From the NCBI RefSeq assembly GCF_020509005.1, contig NC_063012.1, positions 7,006,001 to 7,070,000 on the forward strand: DNA of 64,000 nt. The letters run 5' to 3'. The translations under genes and the position numbers were made by a program. This document shows positions 21,415 to 31,695 of the stretch, piece by piece. This stretch comes from Fulvia fulva (taxonomy: Eukaryota; Ascomycota; Dothideomycetes; Mycosphaerellales; Mycosphaerellaceae). The notes below the pieces were generated by a model. It searched no databases, was not told the origin of the DNA, and saw nothing but the letters and a program-made list of their open reading frames with translations. How positions within the stretch are numbered: position 1 is the first letter of the stretch; each line of letters begins with the position of its first letter.

Positions 21415-22539
21415 ATGCCTCATGCACAAGAGCTGTCCGAATTCACTCCGGACCACTATCCTCCATTTCCAGAGTCTGCCGAGTTTCCTACCATCGACTT
21501 GGAGACCATATCTCTAGCCAGACTTCAGGATGGTGATCCGCGGGAGCTAGATAGAGTCTTTGAAGCATGCAAGAGCTGGGGCTTCTTCTATCTTGAGCTC
21601 CCAGGTTGCGAGCAAGGCGACACCATCGCCAATGGAGCCGACGACATCTGCCGTGTCGCCGAGAAAGTATTTCACCTACCTCTTGACGAGAAGCTGAAAT
21701 ATGAGTTTCAAGGCAAAGACATATTTGGGTATGCACAGCGTTCTTCTAACATAATGCTACCGCTATACTAATCCCGCAACAGCTACAAGGGGGCTGGGCG
21801 CACAGTCACCGACAAGAACAAGACTCCCGACACGGCAGAGTTCTTCAATGTCGCAAAGAACGACATGATTGTCGAGGACGGCAAGATGCGTTCGCAATGG
21901 CCCGACGTTGTCAAAGAAAACAAGCCTCTGTTCCGCAAATACCAAATCGCAGCCCACTCCATCGGCATGCAAATCCTCGAAATACTGGCGAATAGATTAG
22001 GGATCGACCCAAACGAATTGCACAGCCGTCACGAGCTTCAGAAGCTGGCTGGAGATCACGTCCGCATGACTAGAGGTCCACCGCGGAAGAATATTGAGAT
22101 GCCAGAGATCCAAACGCCATCGCACACCGACTTCGGCACCATCACGATTCTTATGAACTGGCTCGGTGGCTTGCAAGTCTACGCTACGCCCAACAAGGTG
22201 CTGGGAAATCTGTCGTACGACGACGACGATGAAGGAGAGTGGCGCTGGGTCAAGCCCAAGAAGAATTGCGCCATCATCAATCTTGGCGATGCTGCAGTCA
22301 AATTCACCAACGGAGTACTCTGCTCTGGACGACACCGCGTCGTGCCCTCCCCTGGCGAGCAGGGGAAATGGCCGAGGTACAGTATTGTGTACTTTGTTCG
22401 GCCCAATGATGATTGCAATCTGAAGCCGCTGAAGGGTCACGGAGTACCAGAGTCCGATGAGCAGAATGCAGAGGGCATCAATGCCAAAGAATGGATCTTC
22501 ATGCAGACAGAGAGGTTGAGGACTGGGTACGCGAACTAG
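21415..22539 (+). CDS. 2-oxoglutarate/Fe(II)-dependent dioxygenase (isopenicillin N synthase-like)
   Basis: Non-haem iron oxygenase of the isopenicillin-N-synthase/gibberellin-oxidase fold; the substrate cannot be told from sequence. Exon 1 is 21415-21728, then a 54-bp intron (GTATGC...CAACAG with a CTAAT branch site), then exon 2 21783-22539, giving 356 residues. The N-terminal DIOX_N part shows ACKSWGFFYLELPG. Iron ligands are His219 and Asp221 (SHTDFG) and His289 (GRHRVVP); the 2-oxoglutarate Arg lies in PRYSIVYF. The start at 21415 (MPHAQELSE) is preferred over an in-frame ATG at 21364, as the family-like sequence begins only there. No biosynthetic cluster partners lie around it. A role in secondary or hormone-like metabolism is possible but unsupported. 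Confidence 0.9.
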
Positions 22540-22636
22540 TAGCCAGACACGAATCTGCCGGATGTTCGTAAGAGACCACATGACTGTTTCAATATAATGC
22601 TTTCTGCACTGCATACATTTCAAGAGCGAGCGTATC

Positions 22637-24433
22637 TCAGCCAATGTCTGCATCCCTGAAGTGCTCCTTGTAGACCTTGGTGGCTCCGCGTCCACTGGAC
22701 GCTGTAGCAAGTGGTCGCTTGCCATTGGCGTTCAGTATCCCGGCGATCCCACCATTTTGTAGTGGATCGACCTTGTCATCGACAGGACCGTCAAATCTTC
22801 GTGTCAGAGCATTCTGTGTGCTGTAACTCGGCTCATCTTCAGCCTCACCTTCCGCGTCTGCATCGGCATTCGACCCCCCATCTTCATCGTCGGCCCCTAC
22901 CACGGCGCCGGGCTGAGGCGGTGTTTGGTAGGAAACAGCATCTAATTGCTTGCGGGCCGTCTCTGTGTGAAACTCACGCTGACGTGGAACGGGTCCATTC
23001 ACGTTCCAGACAGAACCCTGCATAATCATATCATCGCGAAGCTGGTTGCGATCCGGCTCATCGTATATGGAACTGGAGCTGGCAGTACCCTGTTGCGGCT
23101 GCTGCTGCGATGTTTTCAGAGGCCGTGTGGTCTGGCGTATGGTGGTCCGCCATTTTGATAGAAGCTCCCCAGCATCATAATTCGTCTCCGCTACACCAGA
23201 TCTGAAGGTCGATGTGTTCATCTCTCGCAGAACATTCTGAGGGACTGGAAGTGTGTTCGGTGGATGCATGAGATATTCTCTTGGAAGTTGACATTGTGAC
23301 AGCCGCTCGTACTCCGCCTCGAGATGGCGAGTGTGATGTTGCGCTTGTTCTAGCTGCGAACGCAGCTGTCGCGTCTGATCCGATGCGCGCGTAAAAGATC
23401 GCAAAATCTCCAGAGTCCATGCTGATGTCCGATCGGTATCGGTCATGCTCTGCCAATGTTCCCATGCACCGGACAGATGCGAGTGGTGCTTGAACGCCAC
23501 AGAGTCCGGAATGTGTATGTTCTTACGTTTAGCGGCGATGCGCTCGTTGAGAAAGCGATTCATGGCCTCAAATTGTCTAAGACCTGGCGGCCCCAGCGTC
23601 CAAGACTCCGCCGATGGGAAAGGTGTTGGGCTGAATAAAGTGCCTGGCGGGGGCAGTATGGCCAAGCATAAGCCAGGGAAAGATAACGAATAGAAGTCAA
23701 AGTCATCGAATATCGCCTTTGGCTCAACCTTCTTCTGCGCGGCCTCGAGGCTGCCGAGCACTTCTCGTAGCGCCATTTCTGCTGCACGTCCAAGCTCTGC
23801 CGCCTCTTGCAGCTTCCACATGCTCTCGCTTTCATGTTCAGGTCGCTGGATCCTGTGGCCTCCAGCATCTCGGCGCATTTTGTGAACGCGCTGTGCTTGG
23901 CCAGTTCCAGGACGCTCATTGTTGCGCGATGGCGCTCTCGGAGGAAGATTGTTGATCACTCCCGTAGCTTGCCAGTTTGCCTGATTCAAGAATGTGTGTG
24001 CATGGTCGTTCCTGTCCGCATTGACCGGCGATGCCAGCGGCGTGTCGTCCGTCAGCCGCCCGTCGTACGCTGATGGCCGGGCGGTACCAGCGCGGCTCGG
24101 CGTGCCATTGGTGTTGTCTCCCTGAGGGTCAAGACTGCCGTTGCGGCCATTGTCCAACGATGCCTTCAAGCTCGTTCTGGGCTGACGACGGGTAATGCCG
24201 CCTCTGAGTTTCCTGATCTCATCGATATCGTGCACGCCGTCCGGCGGCTTCGGGTTCTTCGGTTTGATGTAGAGGTCGAGATGCCGACCCAGACTCGAGG
24301 AGGTGAAGGCTTGTCCACAGAAGGGGCAGCTGCGATCCTTCGATGCCTTGGTGTTTCCTGCGGTGCCGCTGTTCGAGGTTGGCGTGCTCGCCGATGTCTC
24401 GTCGGGGTTGTTGTTCGTCTCTTCGTCTGCCAT
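22637..24433 (-). CDS. Conserved fungal zinc-finger-like protein of unknown function
   Basis: 598 residues, single exon. Near the N-terminus is a finger-like motif CPFCGQAF...GRHLDLY: Cys36, Cys39 and His51 are present, but Tyr55 stands where a C2H2 finger would have its last His, so it is a degenerate or non-classical finger. The stretch through PKPPDGVHDIDEIRKLRGGITRRQPR looks like a block conserved in filamentous ascomycetes (recognised from memory, not searched). The middle holds a helical region (about residues 215-400) with acidic DDFDFYSLSFPG, and the C-terminal third is low-complexity and acidic. Likely nuclear, but function is unknown. Its promoter side borders the repeat block that starts at about 24800. 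Confidence 0.82.
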   Translation of the reverse strand: MADEETNNNPDETSASTPTSNSGTAGNTKASKDRSCPFCGQAFTSSSLGRHLDLYIKPKNPKPPDGVHDIDEIRKLRGGITRRQPRTSLKASLDNGRNGSLDPQGDNTNGTPSRAGTARPSAYDGRLTDDTPLASPVNADRNDHAHTFLNQANWQATGVINNLPPRAPSRNNERPGTGQAQRVHKMRRDAGGHRIQRPEHESESMWKLQEAAELGRAAEMALREVLGSLEAAQKKVEPKAIFDDFDFYSLSFPGLCLAILPPPGTLFSPTPFPSAESWTLGPPGLRQFEAMNRFLNERIAAKRKNIHIPDSVAFKHHSHLSGAWEHWQSMTDTDRTSAWTLEILRSFTRASDQTRQLRSQLEQAQHHTRHLEAEYERLSQCQLPREYLMHPPNTLPVPQNVLREMNTSTFRSGVAETNYDAGELLSKWRTTIRQTTRPLKTSQQQPQQGTASSSSIYDEPDRNQLRDDMIMQGSVWNVNGPVPRQREFHTETARKQLDAVSYQTPPQPGAVVGADDEDGGSNADADAEGEAEDEPSYSTQNALTRRFDGPVDDKVDPLQNGGIAGILNANGKRPLATASSGRGATKVYKEHFRDADIG

Positions 24434-24873
24434 GGTCTCGTTGTGTCCGCTGACGTGCCTGATGCTACACGCGCATACTCACTGCTCACTACAGCCTCAG
24501 AGAGCGACCATGATTTGACGCCGCCTGGTGTCGAGAGCTCCAGCGCGTCCAGCCGCCCCCACTGATTATTGATGACTGCGCCGCAGAGGTATGTATTGAT
24601 CAGCGGGAGTGACTGCACGAGGCTCTCCCTGCACTGCGATCCAAGGCTTCCTCCCACAAGGCACAAGCGGGCACCACAAAACGAAACACTCTCTCGGATC
24701 GGCACCAAAGATTGTATCGCCGTCAAGGGATCAGAGCTGGACCGCCGAGCCGGTAGTGTTGCACTTATTAATGCTGCTATATGAATTTAACTGTAACTTA
24801 CGCTTAATTAACAATATTCTTTTTTAATACTTTCAAATAGATATATACGATAACTTATATAAATAATTATATA
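24434..24873. other. Transition from unique DNA to the RIP-mutated repeat block
   Basis: The first 330 bp keep normal composition and should contain the promoter of the zinc-finger-like gene. A 187-codon minus-strand frame crosses this region and the gene start, but shows no family match. From about 24780 the sequence turns AT-rich and loses CpA and TpG, marking the border of the repeat compartment. Confidence 0.6.
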
Positions 24874-26010
24874 TAACGTGCTTAACTACCGAGCGGGCTA
24901 TACTACCGAGCGGGCTACTTTTACTAAGAACTATACCACTTCCACTTTAATTGCGACGGTATCTTAACACGACGACATCCTATAGAATAGTTACTAGGAG
25001 GACAATTCCTCTTTAGATTCTTTACTATCTAGTAAGTCTACTTAATAGATACGTACGTTATACCCCGACTCGCTATATTACTTATAGCGTCGTAGCCTTA
25101 GTACTAGCCGAACACTATCTAGCGACTCTCTACTCACTTCCTACCTCCTAGTATCCTCTAGAGGTATTAATTACGACGCCTTATCGAAGGTTAGAGACCC
25201 TCTAGACTAAATATACTTACGCTTTCGTACTTTCCGCTATATAAGGGCCTCGTTAGACTTACGTAGCTTACTAATCTCGCTTCGTATAAGAGCTATCTAA
25301 TACGCTATCTCTCTACTCCCTCTCTATTACCCTATTAAACGACCTTCCTCTTTCTACTACGCCTTTCTAAACCCGTAACGACGCTCTAAGACGTAATAAT
25401 ACCTATTATAAACCTTGTCTCGTCGAAGTTATAGGTGTCCTAGTTAAGGATACTAGACTTCTCCTTTATATTACGTATAAGTAAGAACTACTTCTCGATA
25501 ACGTCTAGATCTTCTATTAGGGCTCGCTAACGATCGTAGCTACGTATTATACGAACCTTTAGCTTACGATACCGCCTAATAAACCTGTCTATCTAATTAA
25601 GACTAGCGGGCTTAAGACCCTTCTCTTATAGTAATAAATCGGCTATTACTCGTATACTAGCCTTTTATAGCGGGAAACCTCTAAGATCTAGCTCGAGTAT
25701 ATACTTAAGTATTACGCTCTCTTCTAGCTCTATAAACTTCTTCAAATTAGGCTCGTAGTCACCCCGAGGAGGTCGTCTATTTGATCGATACCCTAGTATA
25801 GTTCGAGACGCGTCGTATACCTTTATAGTAAGTCGATTCGTAATTATCGCGTCGCGTTTCGTAGCCTAGATAGCTAAGGTCAGTTTGGCCTTGTTTAAAG
25901 ATAATTTACGCTATAATAGTAGTTATATAGCTATATCTATAGAAGTAGTACAGTTCTTAGCAAAAGTAGCCCGCTCGGTAGTATAGCCCGCTCGGTAGTA
26001 AAGCACGTTA
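24874..26010 (-). mobile_element. Fot/pogo-family DNA transposon, internally deleted and RIP-mutated
   Basis: Tc1/mariner-superfamily element bounded by terminal inverted repeats of about 65 bp (ACGTGCTTAACTACCGAG on the left) with TA at each end. Each TIR carries two direct copies of CTACCGAGCGGGCTA. On the minus strand the conceptual translation shows the Fot transposase block YNFDETRF with the family's following G-I-I-T-S, and earlier the HTH-type DLRGFP. After V-V-T-G-L-E-R-R the frame jumps to the C-terminal Lys/Arg-rich tail, so the rest of the DDE core is deleted. At 1.1 kb, against about 1.9 kb for full Fot1-type elements, it is a non-autonomous relic. TAG codons in place of CAG show RIP. 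Confidence 0.8.
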
Positions 26011-26148
26011 TAATATATCTAGCGTTAACTTATATATTATATTACTAATAAGATTACGAAGTAGTAGCTACTAAAGCTAGAGGAAGCCGGCTCCGGAGCC
26101 TAAGCCGTATATTATAGCTTTCCGCTTACTAGAGATAGTTATAAGCTC

Positions 26149-26236
26149 TAACGTACTTTACTACCGAGCGGGCTATACTACTAAGCAGGCTACTTTTACT
26201 AAGAACTATACCACTTCTACTTTAATTACGACGGTA
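26149..26236 (+). repeat. Solo terminal end of a second Fot/pogo copy
   Basis: Repeats the left TIR and adjacent sequence of the Fot element with a few changes (ACGTACTTTACTACCGAG...). It stops abruptly at 26236, where LINE-like sequence begins. Probably a second Fot copy cut by a 5'-truncated LINE insertion. Confidence 0.7.
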
Positions 26237-26905
26237 AACGATAACTAGCCTCGATACGCTTAGTATTATCTAGTATAACGTTAACTATAGTAAGGATATA
26301 GTCTAGAACTATTTCCTATACGAGGCGGACCCGTACGTCTACTACGTCCTAGTAATCTAGGAGCTATAGATTAACCCGTACTATAAGAGACTAACGACCT
26401 ATAAGTTACTAGGCTATACGATATACCTACGAGGCGACGGTAGACCCCGTACGTACTTCTATATTAGTAAGGATATACTAGAATCCGACTAGGAGGTAGT
26501 ATACTACGTAGACGAAGAAGGCGGGGTAGATATTACCTCCCTCTACGTAGGAGGCACTTAGATATACAACTTATATATATAACCGCTAGCCTCGAGGTCT
26601 AGCCGCGACCTTAGGGTCTATAGATACCTAGACAGTACGCTTAAGAGACAAGGGTACTATATCGTAGTAGGAGACTTTAATATATACTACCCTTTCTAGG
26701 AAAGCCTTATATAGCCGTACCCTATAGCCGACGAAGTAATCGACTTGATAGTAAGTAACGTAATTGCCCTTAATACCCTAAAGGACCTAGGTACCTAGAA
26801 GAGAGGGGGACTCTAAGGTACGATCGACCTCTCCTAGATCTTAGATAGCTACTACTATATAGTAACCTACTATAGGATCGAATATAAACTCGAGGCGTCG
26901 TTAGA

Positions 26906-26920
26906 CTATATACTAGTTAG
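26906..26920. repeat. Target-site duplication of the young LINE, left (CTATATACTAGTTAG)
   Basis: Fifteen bases repeated exactly at 31776-31790; they flank the young LINE and belong to the old family B LINE. Confidence 0.92.
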
Positions 26921-26938
26921 AAAAAACGGCGTGACACG

Positions 26939-28198
26939 ATGATAGCGATCGCAGGAAACGACCAGGAGCAGGAGAGTAACGAGTGGAAGGAGGTCTGCAG
27001 GAAGGCAGAAACAATGGCAATGGCAGGAGATGGCGAGCACCCAGAAAGAGCACTTAAGGGGATGATTTTGGAGCTCCTTGGAGGGCTAAAGGCACTAAGG
27101 AGCCAAACAGGACAGATCATTAACAGGACAGTAGCAGCAGCAGCAAAGAAGAGGACACAGGAAGGCCAGAAACTAAGCCAACCAACCTGGGCAGCAGTTG
27201 CAGCCCAAAACCCTCCCCCCCAGAAAACAGCTATCAAGGTCTACATTTCCGACCAGCAAGAGCAGAAAGAGATTGAGGGCCTGTCAGGCAAGGAGATCAT
27301 ACAGAAGATTGGGATACAAGGCATCATTGGAGCCAGGAAAGAGAAGGGAGGTGTCCTTAAGCTGTTCACAGCACAGGAGCAAGACAGGAAGAGGCTAGAG
27401 ACACAGAAGGAGTGGACAGTCAAACTAGGCAAGACGGCTAAGGTCTCACACCAACAAAATATGGTTATTGCCCATGGGATGACCACAAAGTTTGACATTG
27501 AAGGAGACCTTAAGAGGCTGCAGGACCAGAACCAGGCTGTATGCCCAGGGCTACAGATCACAAAAGCAGCATGGGTCAACAGAAAGACAAAGGACACAAA
27601 GAGAGAGTCTTCTCTAGTGCTCTGGATAGGCACTGTAGAACAGGCAAACACCGTGCTTGACAAGGGCATCTTCTGGGAATGCGAAAGAATGGACACAGAA
27701 ATCCATAGAAGCACCCACAGACTACTGCAATGCTTCAAGTGCCAACAGTATGGTCATATCTCTACTAGATGCCCAAGCCAAAAGGACACTTGTTCCCACT
27801 GTGCTGGTAGCCATAAAGTACAGAATTGCACAGCCCCAAAGAGTGAAGCCAGATGTGCATGCTGTGGAAAGAAACACCCTTCCTGGTCCCAAGACTGCAC
27901 AGCTAGGATTGAGGCAAAGAGGAGGGCAAGAGAAGCCAGGATCAACACCCCTATCAGATTCCAGACAGGGACAATCACCCAAGAACCCCTAAGGACTGTC
28001 TACAACCCTCTGAAAAGAGGCAGAACAGAAGAGACCACACAGGCCCAAGGCCACCCTGCTATGGGTAGACCAAAATCAATTGTGGTTGCAGGAAGAGACC
28101 CGTCACAAAGCAGGCTCAACCTTACCACAATCCCAAATAGCAGCCAGCAGCAGGAAGCACGAGAAGACCAGCAGGAGACCAGCATGGATGAGTCATGA
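26939..28198 (+). CDS. LINE ORF1: Gag-like RNA-binding protein with zinc knuckles
   Basis: 419 residues. The N-terminal half is Lys/Gln-rich and helical. The middle matches the degraded ORF1 of family A (45400-45850) in conceptual translation. The C-terminal third carries zinc knuckles of the CCHC type: CFKCQQYGHISTRC, CSHCAGSHKVQNC and CACCGKKHPSWSQDC (about residues 264-315). In Tad-like LINEs this protein coats the RNA in the ribonucleoprotein particle. The stop overlaps the ORF2 start (ATGA at 28195-28198). The ATG lies 18 bp after the element boundary, so the natural N-terminus may be slightly longer. Confidence 0.92.
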   Translation: MIAIAGNDQEQESNEWKEVCRKAETMAMAGDGEHPERALKGMILELLGGLKALRSQTGQIINRTVAAAAKKRTQEGQKLSQPTWAAVAAQNPPPQKTAIKVYISDQQEQKEIEGLSGKEIIQKIGIQGIIGARKEKGGVLKLFTAQEQDRKRLETQKEWTVKLGKTAKVSHQQNMVIAHGMTTKFDIEGDLKRLQDQNQAVCPGLQITKAAWVNRKTKDTKRESSLVLWIGTVEQANTVLDKGIFWECERMDTEIHRSTHRLLQCFKCQQYGHISTRCPSQKDTCSHCAGSHKVQNCTAPKSEARCACCGKKHPSWSQDCTARIEAKRRAREARINTPIRFQTGTITQEPLRTVYNPLKRGRTEETTQAQGHPAMGRPKSIVVAGRDPSQSRLNLTTIPNSSQQQEAREDQQETSMDES

Positions 28199-31100
28199 TT
28201 GAGACACCTAATCTTACCACTATCCAGTACAACGTCAACAAAAGCCAGCACAAGGTCCAGAGAAGCTTTCTCCAAGCACTGGACCCAAAGAAACACCTAG
28301 TTATTGCAGTCCAGGAACCTTGGATCAACAGCAAATCTAACAGACCATCTACTGCTAACGACCCAAGGTATCACACACTCCTAGCCAAACAAGGCACCCC
28401 TAGAACATGCATGTACATCAGCAAAGAGATGGCAACAGACAGCTGGGAACAAATCCAACAGGAAGGGGGAGACATCACCTCAGTCAGACTCAACACCAAC
28501 CAAGGCAGCATCCACATCCACAGTGTATACAACCCACCCCCCAGCTCCAGAAGCAGCACCCAGCTGGGCACACTACAACAGCTGCCAGACATCCTGCAGA
28601 GTGACTCCCAACACATCGTGCTGGGAGACTTCAACTTGCACCATCCTACATGGGGATCAGACTTTGCACCTGCCCATCACTTCCTAGCTAACAGACTCCT
28701 CTCCACTACCCAAAGCAACAACATGCACCTAGTTACCCCAAAGGGCCTAACTACCTGGTCACAGAGAGCAAGCTCAAGCACCATTGACCTGTGCTTTGCA
28801 TCACATGACCTGCAGCAGAAGGTCACCAGATGCTGGGTTAACCAGGACTTGGAGTCCTCATCAGATCACCTCCCAATTCAGGTGGAGTTTGAAACACAGA
28901 CACAGCAGGAAGGAGACCTAGAACCTCAGCTGGCCTGGAAGGCAGCCAACTGGGAACAGATCAGACAAGACCTGGAACAGAAGCTAGCTGGACTAGAGAC
29001 CAGGAGACTGGAAACAGCCTTAGACATAGACCAAGCAGTGGCAGAACTGGTTAGAACAATGCAGGAAACTGCGGCAGCCCACACCAGAGAAAAGAAACAG
29101 TCACTGTACCAGAAGCCATTCTGGACAAAGGAATGCTCAGAGAAGGTCAAGGCAGCCAGGCAGGCCAGGAGAGCCCTTACCCAGAGCCACTCCCAGGAAG
29201 CATGGGACAGATACAACCAGGCAACCAGAGACAAGAAGGCCCAGATCAAGAGGGACAAGATGCTGGAGTGGAGGTCAACAGTTGGATCCATTACCCAGAA
29301 TCCTGAGAAGATGTGGAAACTAGCAAAGTGGGCAAGACAACCCACACAGGACAGAAACATGCTGCCCCAGTTTCCAAACATTGAAGACCAGGAAGGAGTA
29401 ATCCAACACACTCTCCCAGGAAAGGCACAGGCATTGGGGAAACATTTCTTTGGCACACAGGTAGAAGCTGACCTGCAGGATCTGGAGGGCAGTGTGCATC
29501 CAACACCACTAGAGCAATCCTGCACAGTGGGAGAGGGAGAGATCAAGAGCATCATTAAGACACTCTCAGGAAACAAGGCCCCGGGACCAGATGGGATTCC
29601 AAACTTGTTCATCAAGACATGCAAGGACCAGATCTCCCCTGCACTGTCAAACATCTTTTCACAGTGCATGGCCCAAGGACACTGCCCTAAACACTTCAAG
29701 GAGTCACTGACTGTGGTCTTGAGAAAACCACAGAAAGAGGACTACACAAAGCTAAAGGCATACAGACCTATTGCCTTGCTCAACACACTAGGCAAACTCC
29801 TGGAAAAGATCATAGCAGAAAGGCTGACAAACCTAGCTGAAGAACATGGAATCCTTCCTGAAGAACAGATGGGAGGCAGGAAACAAAGATCAACACTAAC
29901 AGCTGTGGAACTTATCACAGAGCAGATCAAGACCCTATGGCACTTTGGGAACAACAAAGCAGCCACACTCCTCTCACTAGACATATCAGGAGCCTTTGAC
30001 AATGTCTCACACCAGAGGCTGATCCACATCCTGAAACAGAAGGCTATCCCCAACTGGACAGTCCAGTTTATCCAGTCCTTCCTCAGAGGCAGAACCACAA
30101 GACTAAGACTGGGCAGATACAAATCTGACAGCATGCCTACAGAGACAGGAATCCCACAGGGATCAACAATGTCTCCAATCCTGTTTCTCCTCTTTATGGC
30201 AGACCTGCCAGCAAAGCTAAACTCCAGAAACACATCAGCCTCAGGGTTTGTAGATGACACAAACATCCTAGCCTGGTCAGACAGCACAGAAGAGAACTGC
30301 AGAATCTTGCAGAAGAAACACAAGGAATGTGAGGAATGGGCCAGGAAACATGGAGCCAGATTTGCCCCAGAGAAGTATCAACTCATCCACTTCAGTAGAG
30401 CCAGAAACAGACACAATATGCAAGCCCCAATCACTATTCAGGGACACACAACAGAACCCTCAAGTGAATTAAGGGTGCTAGGAATATGGATGGATCCAAA
30501 GCTCAGCTGGGGACCACAGGTCAAGAAAGCACAGGCAAGAGCAGACAACAACAGGCAATCAATTGACAGGCTTACAGCCTCCACATGGGGAGCCACATTT
30601 GCGAAAGCAAAGGTTATGTACAAGGCCATTGTGAAGCCAGCCATGCTATATGGAGCCCAGATCTGGTCAGCCCAAGACAAGATCCCAAAGAGAATTGCAG
30701 ATCCCATCAGCAGAGCCCAAGCCTCCTGTCTGAAAAAGGTGCTTGGAGCATACAAGTCAACTCCAACAAGGGTGGTCGAAATGGAGTCTGGCTCCCCACC
30801 AGCCAAGCTCTACCTTCAAGGGTTGAGATACCAGTATGCAGGAAAGACGTCTGCATACCCAGCCCAGCTAGTAATCCAGAAGGCAGTCAACAAAATCAGG
30901 AGCCAGTGCACAAGAAGGCACAGACAAGCAAGACCCAATCCAGCCCCACAGAAGCAGCAGGACCTGCAGAAGTTCAAAGAACTAACAGAACAGCTGCACC
31001 TAGCCCAGCAGGAACAGGACAGAAGGGCTCAAGGGAGAGGATCAGCAGCCAGCCAAGGGAAGAAGCAACAGTCTCTAGCTGAAAGGATGGCAGGACTCCT

Positions 31101-31581
31101 CTGGAAGACTGAATGGACAAGAACCCCACAGAGGCCAGGAACCCCAAAGGCACTCCAACAGTTTGGTAGCCACAACTACCTACTGTACTCAGACCTGACC
31201 AGGTCAGAAGCAAGCATAGCAATACAAATCCGCTCTGAACACATCGGAGTCAGGGCATACCTGCATCAGGTAAAAGTCCCAGGTATCGAAGACAAGAGTT
31301 GCCCATGCGGCTACCTGTCCCAGAATGTCGAACATAGACTTCTGGTTTGCAAAGAATGGAGTACAGGGAGAGGTGAATGGAGGGCAAGGGCAAGGAACAG
31401 AAACTTCCAAGCCATGATCAGCAATAAGGGAGACCTCCAGAGAATTACAAGGTGGATCATCCACCAAGGATTTTTGGAGCAGTTCTCTCTTACTAGGGAA
31501 ACAGAGAGATGGATTGAGGAGAGAAAGAAGGAGGAGGAGAGCAGGAAGAGGGGGACAACTCTAGGGTTGCAGACAAGGTAG
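28195..31581 (+). CDS. LINE ORF2: endonuclease and reverse transcriptase
   Basis: 1128 residues, uninterrupted. The APE-type endonuclease (about 1-235) shows YNVNKS, VQEPWIN, VLGDFNLHHPTWG, STIDLCF and SSDHLPI with the expected catalytic Glu, Asp and His. The reverse transcriptase (about 460-760) shows SLDISGAFDNVS, GIPQGSTMSPILFLLF and the active site FVDDTN. The C-terminus has a Cys/His cluster (CPCGYLSQNVEHRLLVC). No RNase H domain is seen. All catalytic motifs are intact, so the protein could be active. Arg is coded almost only by AGA/AGG, unlike the host genes. It starts inside the ORF1 stop. Confidence 0.95.
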   Translation: MIETPNLTTIQYNVNKSQHKVQRSFLQALDPKKHLVIAVQEPWINSKSNRPSTANDPRYHTLLAKQGTPRTCMYISKEMATDSWEQIQQEGGDITSVRLNTNQGSIHIHSVYNPPPSSRSSTQLGTLQQLPDILQSDSQHIVLGDFNLHHPTWGSDFAPAHHFLANRLLSTTQSNNMHLVTPKGLTTWSQRASSSTIDLCFASHDLQQKVTRCWVNQDLESSSDHLPIQVEFETQTQQEGDLEPQLAWKAANWEQIRQDLEQKLAGLETRRLETALDIDQAVAELVRTMQETAAAHTREKKQSLYQKPFWTKECSEKVKAARQARRALTQSHSQEAWDRYNQATRDKKAQIKRDKMLEWRSTVGSITQNPEKMWKLAKWARQPTQDRNMLPQFPNIEDQEGVIQHTLPGKAQALGKHFFGTQVEADLQDLEGSVHPTPLEQSCTVGEGEIKSIIKTLSGNKAPGPDGIPNLFIKTCKDQISPALSNIFSQCMAQGHCPKHFKESLTVVLRKPQKEDYTKLKAYRPIALLNTLGKLLEKIIAERLTNLAEEHGILPEEQMGGRKQRSTLTAVELITEQIKTLWHFGNNKAATLLSLDISGAFDNVSHQRLIHILKQKAIPNWTVQFIQSFLRGRTTRLRLGRYKSDSMPTETGIPQGSTMSPILFLLFMADLPAKLNSRNTSASGFVDDTNILAWSDSTEENCRILQKKHKECEEWARKHGARFAPEKYQLIHFSRARNRHNMQAPITIQGHTTEPSSELRVLGIWMDPKLSWGPQVKKAQARADNNRQSIDRLTASTWGATFAKAKVMYKAIVKPAMLYGAQIWSAQDKIPKRIADPISRAQASCLKKVLGAYKSTPTRVVEMESGSPPAKLYLQGLRYQYAGKTSAYPAQLVIQKAVNKIRSQCTRRHRQARPNPAPQKQQDLQKFKELTEQLHLAQQEQDRRAQGRGSAASQGKKQQSLAERMAGLLWKTEWTRTPQRPGTPKALQQFGSHNYLLYSDLTRSEASIAIQIRSEHIGVRAYLHQVKVPGIEDKSCPCGYLSQNVEHRLLVCKEWSTGRGEWRARARNRNFQAMISNKGDLQRITRWIIHQGFLEQFSLTRETERWIEERKKEEESRKRGTTLGLQTR

Positions 31582-31668
31582 TCAGAGGCTAACCACCATG
31601 ACACTAGTGCACCCTAATGGAAGGAAAACTGAGAACTCATGGCAAGGAAGCTATTAGAGAAGGAGAGG

Positions 31669-31695
31669 AGGTTTTTACCTAGGAATAGGTTTCCT
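31669..31695 (+). other. 3' UTR hairpin of the young LINE
   Basis: Outer stem AGG/CCT and inner stem ACCTA/TAGGT with loop GGAA, separated by T-rich internal loops. It lies 73 nt before the last TATC of the tail. The architecture equals that of the hairpins at 3301-3327, 51544-51570 and 62711-62738, but the paired bases differ. Confidence 0.65.

Noticed and set aside
24166..24726. Minus-strand frame of 187 codons upstream of and overlapping the zinc-finger-like gene
   Set aside because: It overlaps the start of the better-supported frame 22637-24433 and shows no recognised family or codon pattern; possibly 5' UTR.
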